Assembly: GCA_900549445.1 (NCBI GenBank) | Contig: UROS01000011.1 | Location: 1-27,276 of the forward strand | Source of the DNA: an uncultured Porphyromonadaceae bacterium | Lineage (GTDB): Bacteria > Bacteroidota > Bacteroidia > Bacteroidales > Muribaculaceae | Direction: 5' to 3' | Length of the DNA: 27,276 nt | In this document: positions 15,318 through 22,523 of the stretch, one piece after another | How the letters are laid out: each line of letters opens with the position of its first letter | How positions within the stretch are numbered: position 1 is the stretch's first letter | The notes under the pieces: model-generated | Databases searched by the model: none | Told to the model about the DNA's origin: nothing | What the model saw: the letters and a program-made list of their open reading frames with translations, nothing else | Program-made: the position numbers and the translations under genes

Positions 15318-17183
15318 TCAGTCGGCAGGGAAAATGTGTAGGGCTGCGCCTCCGCGGGGCTGAAGGGTGAATTTCAGGCGGTCGGTTGACTTAACCTTAC
15401 GGGTCTCGCACTTCACCCGGGTTGCTGTCTTTACCTTCTCGCCCCCGTCGGTGTAGATTTCGGCGGTGTATTTTCTGCCCGGGTCGAGGAAAGAAAGGTC
15501 GATGGTCTGCTCGGCGCCTTCGTTGTTGGTCATGGCGCCCACAAACCACTCGTCGCCGCTGCGGCGTGCCATCACTATGCCTTTGCCGGGGTAGCCGTCG
15601 AGCACCCGGGTGTCGTCGAATACGGTCTTGAGGTCGTCGAACCATTTCACTTCCGGTTCACCTTTATAGAATTCCGGTTTGTCGTACCAGAAGATGGTCT
15701 GCAGAGGGCTGTAGAACACTATCGAGGCTGCCAGCTGGTGGGCGTGGGTATTCTTTATGCGCTTGTCGTAGTAGCAGATGGTGTAGTCAGCCGCGCCGTT
15801 GAGCATACGGGTGAAGGGGAGCGTCACGTTATGGGTGGCGAGGGGGAATTCCTCGTTGCCGCAGATACCTTCCTGAGTCAGGAGGTTGGGGTAGGTGCGC
15901 GAGAATCCCGAGGGGCGGAACTCATCGTGGATATTCATAAGCAGACGGTTATCGGCCGCCTTGCGCACCATGTCGTGGAGCCATGTGGCCCAGCGGTGGG
16001 ATGCGTACTGTACGAAGCCGCTTTTCACGCCTGCCACTCCCCACTTGCTCAGCAGCGGGAACAACTCATCCATCTGTTTCATCAGGGCGTGCTGGTTCAC
16101 GTAGAGCCATACACCCACCCCTTTCTGTTTGCCGTAGTCAACCACCTCCTGCATGTTGATCTGCGGTATTACCTCAGTGGCGTCGCCGTCGTGCGAAGTG
16201 CAGGGCTCATACCATTTCCAGTCGTAGAGCATGTACTGTATGTTGTGTTCGGCGCAGAAGTCTATCACTTTTTTGCCTGCCTCGGTGGTCAGGGTGGTGC
16301 AGCGCATGATTTTTCCGGGTTTCACCCATGAGAAATCGGCTTCCGGCTCGGGATTGAGATTGAGCACAATATCGTTTTGCTCAATCAGTTTACCCGGAGA
16401 GTCGGCTGTCATGATGATTTTCCACGGTGTGGCGTAGTAAGTTACGATGTCGACCGGCGAGTACATCACCGACGACAGAGTGCCCCGGTGTCCTTCGCGG
16501 GCTATGAATTTGGTCAGACACCAGTCGTCGACGTCGGCGTCGGTCAGCGCCACCCAGCGGTTGCCGGGCAGTTCGAGCGTGAGTGCACGCTCAACGGGGC
16601 GCTTGATGGAGTCTACCGGGGTGACGTCGAAAAACGCCTGCGCCCATTGCTCGCTCCAGGCCGTGGTGCCTTCAGGAAAGGTGTAGTCCGTCAGATCCTC
16701 GGTTACTTTATGGAATATTGCGTCGGGGTGCTCGGGAAAGAAATAGCGGAAAGCCACGCCCTCATCGTAGGCCCTTACTTCCACGTCGAAGCGGTATTTC
16801 GACTTGTCTTTACGCGACAGGTGAAGAGTTGCCGAATTATAACGGTCTTTTACGGTGGAACGTTCTCCGTAGAGGGGATGCCACGTGCGGTCGACCGGCG
16901 CGCCGGTACTCACGGAGTCAACGGTGAGCAGATCCATCCAGCACTCGGGCTGGGCGAGGTCGCGCTTGCCGAGAGCCATTTCCCACACGCGGTTGTCGAT
17001 CTGCAGGCCGGCGCGCGAAGGAGCTATAAGCTGCTGCCCGTCGCGGTCAACGCGGTAGGTGAGTTCTTTTTCGGGCTTTGAGAACACTACCCTGTTGCGC
17101 CCGTCGGGCGAGGTTATGTCGAGTTCCGCGCCGCAGACTGCGGTAGCGGAAGCAAAGAGAGCTATGGCAAGAAATGTTTTCAT
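15318..17183 (-). CDS. GH97 glycoside hydrolase lacking the retaining-type nucleophile
   Basis: A 621-residue protein with a signal peptide (MKTFLAIALFASATAVCGA). It has the GH97 plan: N-terminal beta-sandwich (20-280), a catalytic barrel (about 285-540; YMLYDWKWYEP, GVGVWLYVNQHAL, RPSGFSRTYPNLLTQEG, CGNE) and a C-terminal beta domain. GH97 contains retaining alpha-galactosidases, with a nucleophile Asp in a KVDF-type motif, and inverting alpha-glucosidases such as SusB. Here that site reads K387-S388-G389-F390, so the retaining nucleophile is absent. The general acid equivalent appears to be Glu444. The SusB Glu508 position seems to be Asp420, next to Glu421 (HDEFRP). An inverting or novel specificity follows by inference. 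It lies seven bases after the heparinase-fold gene. Confidence 0.9.
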   Translation of the reverse strand: MKTFLAIALFASATAVCGAELDITSPDGRNRVVFSKPEKELTYRVDRDGQQLIAPSRAGLQIDNRVWEMALGKRDLAQPECWMDLLTVDSVSTGAPVDRTWHPLYGERSTVKDRYNSATLHLSRKDKSKYRFDVEVRAYDEGVAFRYFFPEHPDAIFHKVTEDLTDYTFPEGTTAWSEQWAQAFFDVTPVDSIKRPVERALTLELPGNRWVALTDADVDDWCLTKFIAREGHRGTLSSVMYSPVDIVTYYATPWKIIMTADSPGKLIEQNDIVLNLNPEPEADFSWVKPGKIMRCTTLTTEAGKKVIDFCAEHNIQYMLYDWKWYEPCTSHDGDATEVIPQINMQEVVDYGKQKGVGVWLYVNQHALMKQMDELFPLLSKWGVAGVKSGFVQYASHRWATWLHDMVRKAADNRLLMNIHDEFRPSGFSRTYPNLLTQEGICGNEEFPLATHNVTLPFTRMLNGAADYTICYYDKRIKNTHAHQLAASIVFYSPLQTIFWYDKPEFYKGEPEVKWFDDLKTVFDDTRVLDGYPGKGIVMARRSGDEWFVGAMTNNEGAEQTIDLSFLDPGRKYTAEIYTDGGEKVKTATRVKCETRKVKSTDRLKFTLQPRGGAALHIFPAD

Positions 17184-17190
17184 ATCGGTA

Positions 17191-19458
17191 TTATTCTTCT
17201 ACGTATTTGAATTTCAGGCGATTGCCGGCGGAACGGCTCGCTTTCACTTTTTTGCCGTTGACGCTGACCGCCGAGGCTACCGATTTGTAGCTGATGCGCG
17301 CTGTTGGCTGGCCTGTCACCTGCATGTTGAGTTTTCCTCCTTTCTCTTCTGCAATCACGTTGAGCTTGGAGAGCGACGAGAATCGCGTGTCGGAGGTGCC
17401 GCGGCGCAGTATGCTACCGTGACCGATGAAGAAGTCTTTGGCAAGTGCCGGATCAGTCCCTTCGGGGTAGCTGACGGCGAGCATGTAGGCATCGGTCATC
17501 CATCCGTCAGGCTCTATCCACGAGTTGACGTGCATGAGTCTTCCGTCGGCGAGCTGGTTGATGTAGAGGTCGGTTACTTTACCCTTGTAGGTCATTCTGA
17601 CGCCTATCCAGTTGTTGCCCTCGCGGCGTTCGATAACGGGAAGGTCTTTTTGGCCCGGAGTATCCTTAAGTATGATGGCGGTGACGCCTTTTATGCGGTC
17701 GGTGTTGCCCGGGAGGGTGAACGAGTAGTATTCTTCCTTTGATTTCAGGTCTTCTGTCGGGCCTTCGTGTACTGTCCAGAAGAGGTCTTCGGGATAGTCA
17801 TGAACGAAATTGCTGTAAGCGAGCTGACGGGGGTAGAGCGGGCGGATGGCCACTTCCGATTCTCCTTCGGTAACGTTGAGGTCGAAGCCTTTTTTCACTG
17901 CTTTGCCGCCGGGATGCCATAGCCACTCGAACTGACCCGCCTTGTGGCTCTTGATATCGTCGACAACGAAAATCACGTTGTCAATCCAGAGGAAACTGCG
18001 GAAATTGCGGGCGAATTTGTCGGACATCGGGCCGGTGGCGTCGGCGAGCACATATTTCACGTTACCGCCGTCAACGAGACCGCTCACGCTGCCGGGGAGC
18101 ATCGTGCCGTGGTACTGCTGATAGGTCGACTGGCCCTCGCCGTTGAATTTCACCACGTTGTGGGCGTCGCTCTGAAAGAAGTAGCCGCGGTATTCGGGCT
18201 TGCCGTACGAGCAGTTGCCGGCGTCCTTGATGATGTCCACGCCTTTGTGGAAGACTACGAACGATCCTGCATCGGCGTGGGAGTGGTTCCAGGTCATGCC
18301 GCTTTTTACGGCGAGCATCGTGGCGTCTTTTTCCCATGAGTCGCGCATCGTGGCCCATCCGAAGTCTTTCCAGAGATGCGAGGTCGGCAGGTCGGGCACG
18401 GCGGGCGCCTTTGAGGTGTCGACGCGGTAGAGGAAACCCAGGGGAAAGTGGATCGGGAGTCCCTCGCGGTGCTGTCCGGGTGTCACCTGGCTTACGTACC
18501 ACAGAGTTTCGGGCGACTCAACGCCCATGGCGTAGGCAAGAATTATGGAACCTTCGCCGGTTACGTTCTTATGGCTGTCGCCGAACGGCAGACTGTATAG
18601 AATGCCGGTGCGGGGGTATGCGGTGTGGCAGAAAAACGAGGGCAGTTTCTCCATCTGGGGAATTTCTTCAAGTTTATCCGAGGGATGGCTGTTGATCCAC
18701 GCCAGACGCATGAGCATGGCTTCGGTAGTACCGAAGCTCGCGTAGTTGATGCTCTCGTACATTCCGCCGTCGCGGTCGAAAGTCTTAGGCTTGTGCTGGA
18801 TTACGTCGCCCGCGAACGAGAACCATTCCGGAAGCGCCTCGACAACCGACTGCGCTGCTTCGGCTGCCTTGGGCACCTCATTGCTTATGGCAAGGGCAAG
18901 TATGCCTCCCATACCGGCGCACGACGTCCACCAGTTGTGGCCCATCGAGTTCAGTGAGTGAACGCGGGTGTCGTCGGTAATCCAGTCACCCACGAGGGGC
19001 TCTACGGCGAGGCGGTAGAGGCCGTCGGCTATTTCTTTGCGTTCCGAAGGGGTAAGGTAGCTGTAGACCGCGTCGTAGGCGAGTGCGAGCTGAAACGACT
19101 TGTGAGCCATCTGAAGTTCGCTGCGCCATGCCGGGCGGCGGGCGAGCATCTCGGCGTCGCCCCATGATTTCACTTTCGCTGTTTTAAGCAGCGTTTCCTT
19201 GATTTTTTCGGCATACTTTTTGTCGCCGGTCATCTGGTATGCGAGAGCCGGATACTCGAGTTTGCGCACGTCGGCCTTTCCGTCTGCCACTTCGAGGATT
19301 TTTTGCCATGCAGCCTGAAGAGCCGTGTCGGTTTTCAGCGCTTTTTTCGCCGATTCCACCCGCTGGGGAGTAAAGAGCAGCGAGGGGTGCTTGATGGCCG
19401 CTGTCGCTGCCGCGAACCCGAGCAGAAGCAGGATTATCGAAAAAAATGTTTTCTTCAT
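17191..19458 (-). CDS. Heparinase II/III-fold polysaccharide lyase
   Basis: A 755-residue protein with a signal peptide (MKKTFFSIILLLLGFAAATA). An N-terminal (alpha/alpha) toroid (about 25-350) carries SLNSMGHNWWTSC (His174, Asn175) and GGMYESINYASF (Tyr234, Tyr239). The heparinase II/III-like beta-sandwich (about 360-700) carries MTWNHSHADAGSFVVFHKG (His392, His394) and SDAHNVVKFNG (His433). These resemble the Asn/His/Tyr catalytic set of toroid-plus-antiparallel-sheet lyases (PL8/12/15/17/21-like), which beta-eliminate uronic-acid polymers. I cannot fix the PL family or the substrate. It lies between the GH28-like gene (18 bp) and GH97 (7 bp) and probably acts in the periplasm, making unsaturated ends for GH88. 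Confidence 0.87.
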   Translation of the reverse strand: MKKTFFSIILLLLGFAAATAAIKHPSLLFTPQRVESAKKALKTDTALQAAWQKILEVADGKADVRKLEYPALAYQMTGDKKYAEKIKETLLKTAKVKSWGDAEMLARRPAWRSELQMAHKSFQLALAYDAVYSYLTPSERKEIADGLYRLAVEPLVGDWITDDTRVHSLNSMGHNWWTSCAGMGGILALAISNEVPKAAEAAQSVVEALPEWFSFAGDVIQHKPKTFDRDGGMYESINYASFGTTEAMLMRLAWINSHPSDKLEEIPQMEKLPSFFCHTAYPRTGILYSLPFGDSHKNVTGEGSIILAYAMGVESPETLWYVSQVTPGQHREGLPIHFPLGFLYRVDTSKAPAVPDLPTSHLWKDFGWATMRDSWEKDATMLAVKSGMTWNHSHADAGSFVVFHKGVDIIKDAGNCSYGKPEYRGYFFQSDAHNVVKFNGEGQSTYQQYHGTMLPGSVSGLVDGGNVKYVLADATGPMSDKFARNFRSFLWIDNVIFVVDDIKSHKAGQFEWLWHPGGKAVKKGFDLNVTEGESEVAIRPLYPRQLAYSNFVHDYPEDLFWTVHEGPTEDLKSKEEYYSFTLPGNTDRIKGVTAIILKDTPGQKDLPVIERREGNNWIGVRMTYKGKVTDLYINQLADGRLMHVNSWIEPDGWMTDAYMLAVSYPEGTDPALAKDFFIGHGSILRRGTSDTRFSSLSKLNVIAEEKGGKLNMQVTGQPTARISYKSVASAVSVNGKKVKASRSAGNRLKFKYVEE

Positions 19459-19476
19459 GATATGAGGGGTGTTTTG

Positions 19477-20976
19477 TTACTTGAATACGATGTTGTGGGC
19501 ATGTTCGCCTATGAAGATGCGGGCCATGTCGCCAGTTTTGTACCATTTCGGTTTTTCCGGCATGTCGTCGGAGATGCGCCGGCCGTTGATGGTGAGATTC
19601 TCGAAGGTGATGTCGCTCACGGTGCGGTCTTCGTTGTAGCCGGCTATGATGGAGAGTTCTGCGTTGGAGCCGTTGTAGGCAACGTTGCGGAAAACTATGT
19701 TGCGCACCGCTTTGCCCGGTGCCTTGCAGTATTTTTTGTTGAAAAATATGCGCATGTCTATGAGCCGGCCCTGACGGAAATCTTCCACGCGGATGTCGTC
19801 GAACGTAACGCCGTCAACTATGTTATTGTCGCCGCAGGTAATGGCCATGCAGCCCTGATAGTCGAGCTGCTTTTCCTTCTGGTCGAGAATGTCGATGTTT
19901 TTGTACAGTATGTTTGTGATGGTGTCGGATGGAGCGTCGATGCCGATTTCAGTAGCGCTCCCGTGGAGGCCGATCATGATCGGATGGGCCACGTCGGCCC
20001 ACAGCGTGGAGTTTTTCATCGTGATGTTGCGGCATCCGCCCCGGAATCCTTTTCGGGTGGCGTAGACGGTGGAACAGTCGTCGGAGTTGCGGCAGAAAAC
20101 GCCGTCGTAGCTCACGTTGTTGCTGGCGAAAACATTCATGCCGTCGCCCCAGCCGTAGTAGCTGATTGACTTCACGTTGGTGACGCTTACAGAATCGCTC
20201 TGTCCCACTGGGAGCTGGGTTACTATCACGCCGTCGGCGCTGACGCATTTCGAGCGTTTTATGTAGATGCCCTCGCCGCGTTTTTCGGGGTGGATTTCGC
20301 CGCGGCCGCAGAATTTTACGTCGCGGACTCCGTCGGCTATCAGCGAGCCGGCCACGCGGGCGCCTCCGTCAACGTAGACTGTGGTGCCCGAGGGTATGCG
20401 CAGTGTGTCGCCAGGCAGGGCATGGTAGCCGGGAGCGAAGTATAGCACCGGAGTTTTCGCGGGATTGAATTTCGCAAGGGGAGACTGTGGATTTTTCTTC
20501 ACGAGCCGGCCGTAGTCTGCGGCTTTCTTAAGGTTCGGACGCTCGGCAATGGGGCTGGCGAAGAGATGGAGATTGTGGAAGATGTCGCCGTTCACTTCAA
20601 CCGAGATGTTGCGCGGCTTGTCGAGAGTGAAGAGCAGTGTGTCGCCCGACACTGCGGGCGTGATATTGTAGGAGAGGGGACGGATGCGGGCGCTCTTTAC
20701 AGGAGTGGCGCCGCGGGAAATGACTCTCACGTCGGTTGCGCCTTCCATGTCGAAGTATGCCATCGAGGCATATTCCACATGATGTTTTGTGTCGCGCACT
20801 TCGTCGACTTTTACCGGGTAAACCGCTACGGGAAGCCATTGGCCGCCGTTCTGGCTGACTTCAACGGTGAAATCGTCTGATTTTGTGATGACGCCGTTGC
20901 CGGCCGGATATGTTGTAAGTTCGGCCTGGGCGCCTATGGCGAGAAGTGAGGCGAAAAGAGAAGTGATGAGTCGCAT
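19477..20976 (-). CDS. GH28-like right-handed beta-helix protein
   Basis: A 499-residue protein with a signal peptide (MRLITSLFASLLAIGAQA). Residues about 20-170 are an N-terminal beta domain. Residues about 175-499 repeat short beta-helix turns (VKFCGRGEIHP, NVSYDGVFCRNSDD, NITMKNSTLWADVAHPIM, ITFENLTING), as in polygalacturonases (GH28) and dextranase-like GH49. A paired-aspartate motif NSDDCSTVY (Asp299-Asp300) and WGDGMN (Asp278) are good active-site candidates. The usual GH28 GHG and RIK motifs are not found, so a plain polygalacturonase call is unsafe. The locus context suggests a role on a uronic-acid backbone. It is 18 bp from the heparinase-fold gene and 79 bp downstream of the alginate-lyase-fold gene. 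Confidence 0.75.
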   Translation of the reverse strand: MRLITSLFASLLAIGAQAELTTYPAGNGVITKSDDFTVEVSQNGGQWLPVAVYPVKVDEVRDTKHHVEYASMAYFDMEGATDVRVISRGATPVKSARIRPLSYNITPAVSGDTLLFTLDKPRNISVEVNGDIFHNLHLFASPIAERPNLKKAADYGRLVKKNPQSPLAKFNPAKTPVLYFAPGYHALPGDTLRIPSGTTVYVDGGARVAGSLIADGVRDVKFCGRGEIHPEKRGEGIYIKRSKCVSADGVIVTQLPVGQSDSVSVTNVKSISYYGWGDGMNVFASNNVSYDGVFCRNSDDCSTVYATRKGFRGGCRNITMKNSTLWADVAHPIMIGLHGSATEIGIDAPSDTITNILYKNIDILDQKEKQLDYQGCMAITCGDNNIVDGVTFDDIRVEDFRQGRLIDMRIFFNKKYCKAPGKAVRNIVFRNVAYNGSNAELSIIAGYNEDRTVSDITFENLTINGRRISDDMPEKPKWYKTGDMARIFIGEHAHNIVFK

Positions 20977-20999
20977 TGTTTTTCAGGTTTTTATATGAA

Positions 21000-21040
21000 T
21001 CCGGCACACGGTCAGCCGGTTGAGTGGACCATGTGCCGGA
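21000..21040 (-). promoter_or_regulatory. Intercistronic hairpin between the alginate-lyase-fold and GH28-like genes
   Basis: TCCGGCACA (21000-21008) pairs exactly with TGTGCCGGA (21032-21040). After one mismatch, four more pairs follow, closing a loop of about 13 bases. It occupies the 79-bp gap just after the upstream stop. No T-tract follows on the minus strand, so processing, stabilisation or partial attenuation is likelier than full termination. Confidence 0.55.
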
Positions 21041-21055
21041 CTGTAAAGTTAGGAA

Positions 21056-22441
21056 TTATTCGCGGTAAAGCATCAGGGTACCCCAGCCGAGCTGGTCGAA
21101 GGCGCCTGAGGTGTTTCCGTAACGGCCGTCGCCTGAGCCGCCTTCGGGACGCATCTTGTCGGCAGCCATCTTGGCATATATGAAGCCGGTGCTGAGACCT
21201 TTCACCTTTGCATAGTGGTTGTAGTAAATCTCCCATCCGGTGCGGAGATTGCCGCGGGCGTTGTCGTTGGCGGCTTCCGTGTGGTGGGCGCCGTGATTTT
21301 TGTCACGGCAGGTGCAGTCCTCGCAGTAGCTATATTCCTGGAAGGGCATCGGCTTGCTTCCGATGAGCCAGCCGCCGTCGGCGTTTTTATTGTCGGTGCC
21401 GGTGCGGAGGTTGAAGAGCGCCACATACTCGCCCATGGCCATGAGAGCATTGCCGTTGGCGGCGAAGAAGTCGAGCTGCGGTATTTCGGGATTGCAGGTG
21501 TAGAGGGTGTAGGCAATCTGGGCGAGGTTGGCTGTAACGGCAGCCGACATCTGGGCGTGACCCTGGTCACGGCCGCTTTCCTGATTCTGACCTATGCGCT
21601 CGCCGTTGAGGGGGTCGGTGTGGTAAGCCTGGATGAGCTTGCGGATGCAGCCGTTGCCCTCGCCGGTGTAGAAATAGTTGACCACGAAGTTGACCATGTC
21701 GTCGTTTTCGGTGAGAATGCCTATGGAGAGGTATGAGCACATGTTCACGAGATCCCAGTTTGACCAGTAGTGGTCGGGGCAGGTGCCGGCGTGGGTGGTC
21801 ATGAAGTTGTAGTTCTTCGGGGCGAACACGTCGGTCATCCATTTTTTGAACTTTTCAAAGTCGGCTTTCGCCCAGCCTTCGTAATCGCGGAGGATTTCTG
21901 CGGCGTTGGCGAAGGTGTAGCCCTGGGCGCCGGCGGCAAGCATCTGGTTCTGGTCGCGCGAGGTGATGCCTTTGCAGACGTCGGCCCAGCGGTTGCAGAT
22001 GTTTACGGCGGTGTTGGCATAATCGTTGTCGCCCGTGAGCTTCCACAGCAGAGAGAGCTGGTAGGCTGCGGCAGCGTCGCGCATGGCTTCGGCGTAGTGT
22101 TCTTTGCCGTCGGCGGTGATTCCTGTTCCGTCGCCGCGGACAATCCATTCAAGGGGCGAGGGGGTGTAGCCTTTCTGAGCGTAAGGGCTGTTTTTAAGGT
22201 TGGCGAACTCCTCCTTTACGGGAGCGGGGGCGGTGCCGGCGTCGAGTGAGGCTTTTACGCGGTCGAAATCGTCCTGGCTCCACATGGCGCACGGGTGGTT
22301 GTAGGTATACTGACCTTCCACAGGCTTCTCCACATTGTCGAGATTGAGGTCGACCACGCCGAATTTGTTCTCGCGGCACGATGAAGCGTACATCGCAGCC
22401 GAAATGGCGAGCGCCGACACGAGAATATTCTTTATTGTCAT
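21056..22441 (-). CDS. Alginate-lyase-fold lipoprotein (PL38/PL5-like)
   Basis: A 461-residue lipoprotein: MTIKNILVSALAISAAMYASSC gives a signal with Cys22 as acyl-acceptor. The body is a single (alpha/alpha) toroid of the alginate_lyase type. A DHYWSNWDL segment (His224, Tyr225, Asn228) recalls the N-H-x-Y-W region of PL5, and QESGRDQGHAQMS (Arg291, His295) lines the presumed cleft. Such lyases beta-eliminate beta-linked uronans (mannuronan, or glucuronan in PL38). The exact family and polymer are not settled by sequence reading. As a likely surface lipoprotein beside SusCD, it could make the first cuts for import. Its gene is flanked by hairpin-bearing gaps of 82 and 79 bp. Confidence 0.82.
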   Translation of the reverse strand: MTIKNILVSALAISAAMYASSCRENKFGVVDLNLDNVEKPVEGQYTYNHPCAMWSQDDFDRVKASLDAGTAPAPVKEEFANLKNSPYAQKGYTPSPLEWIVRGDGTGITADGKEHYAEAMRDAAAAYQLSLLWKLTGDNDYANTAVNICNRWADVCKGITSRDQNQMLAAGAQGYTFANAAEILRDYEGWAKADFEKFKKWMTDVFAPKNYNFMTTHAGTCPDHYWSNWDLVNMCSYLSIGILTENDDMVNFVVNYFYTGEGNGCIRKLIQAYHTDPLNGERIGQNQESGRDQGHAQMSAAVTANLAQIAYTLYTCNPEIPQLDFFAANGNALMAMGEYVALFNLRTGTDNKNADGGWLIGSKPMPFQEYSYCEDCTCRDKNHGAHHTEAANDNARGNLRTGWEIYYNHYAKVKGLSTGFIYAKMAADKMRPEGGSGDGRYGNTSGAFDQLGWGTLMLYRE

Positions 22442-22466
22442 AGTTGGTAAGTCTGGTTTTATTTAA

Positions 22467-22503
22467 GCCGCCGGGAGATTCCGGGACGGTTTCTCCCGGC
22501 GGC
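22467..22503 (-). promoter_or_regulatory. Intercistronic hairpin between the surface lipoprotein and alginate-lyase-fold genes
   Basis: GCCGCCGGGAGA (22467-22478) and TCTCCCGGCGGC (22492-22503) form a perfect 12-bp GC-rich stem with a 13-base loop. On the minus strand it is followed by TTAAATAAAA, not a clean T-tract. It lies in the 82-bp gap after the Ig-repeat gene, suggesting partial termination or protection of the susCD part of the transcript. Confidence 0.6.
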
Positions 22504-22523
22504 ACGGATTGTTGGTTTTCTGT

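Noticed and set aside
22467..22503. Full intrinsic terminator ending the susCD operon
   Set aside because: The stem is strong, but no T-tract follows it on the transcribed strand, and the next gene continues in the same direction; partial attenuation or processing is more likely.
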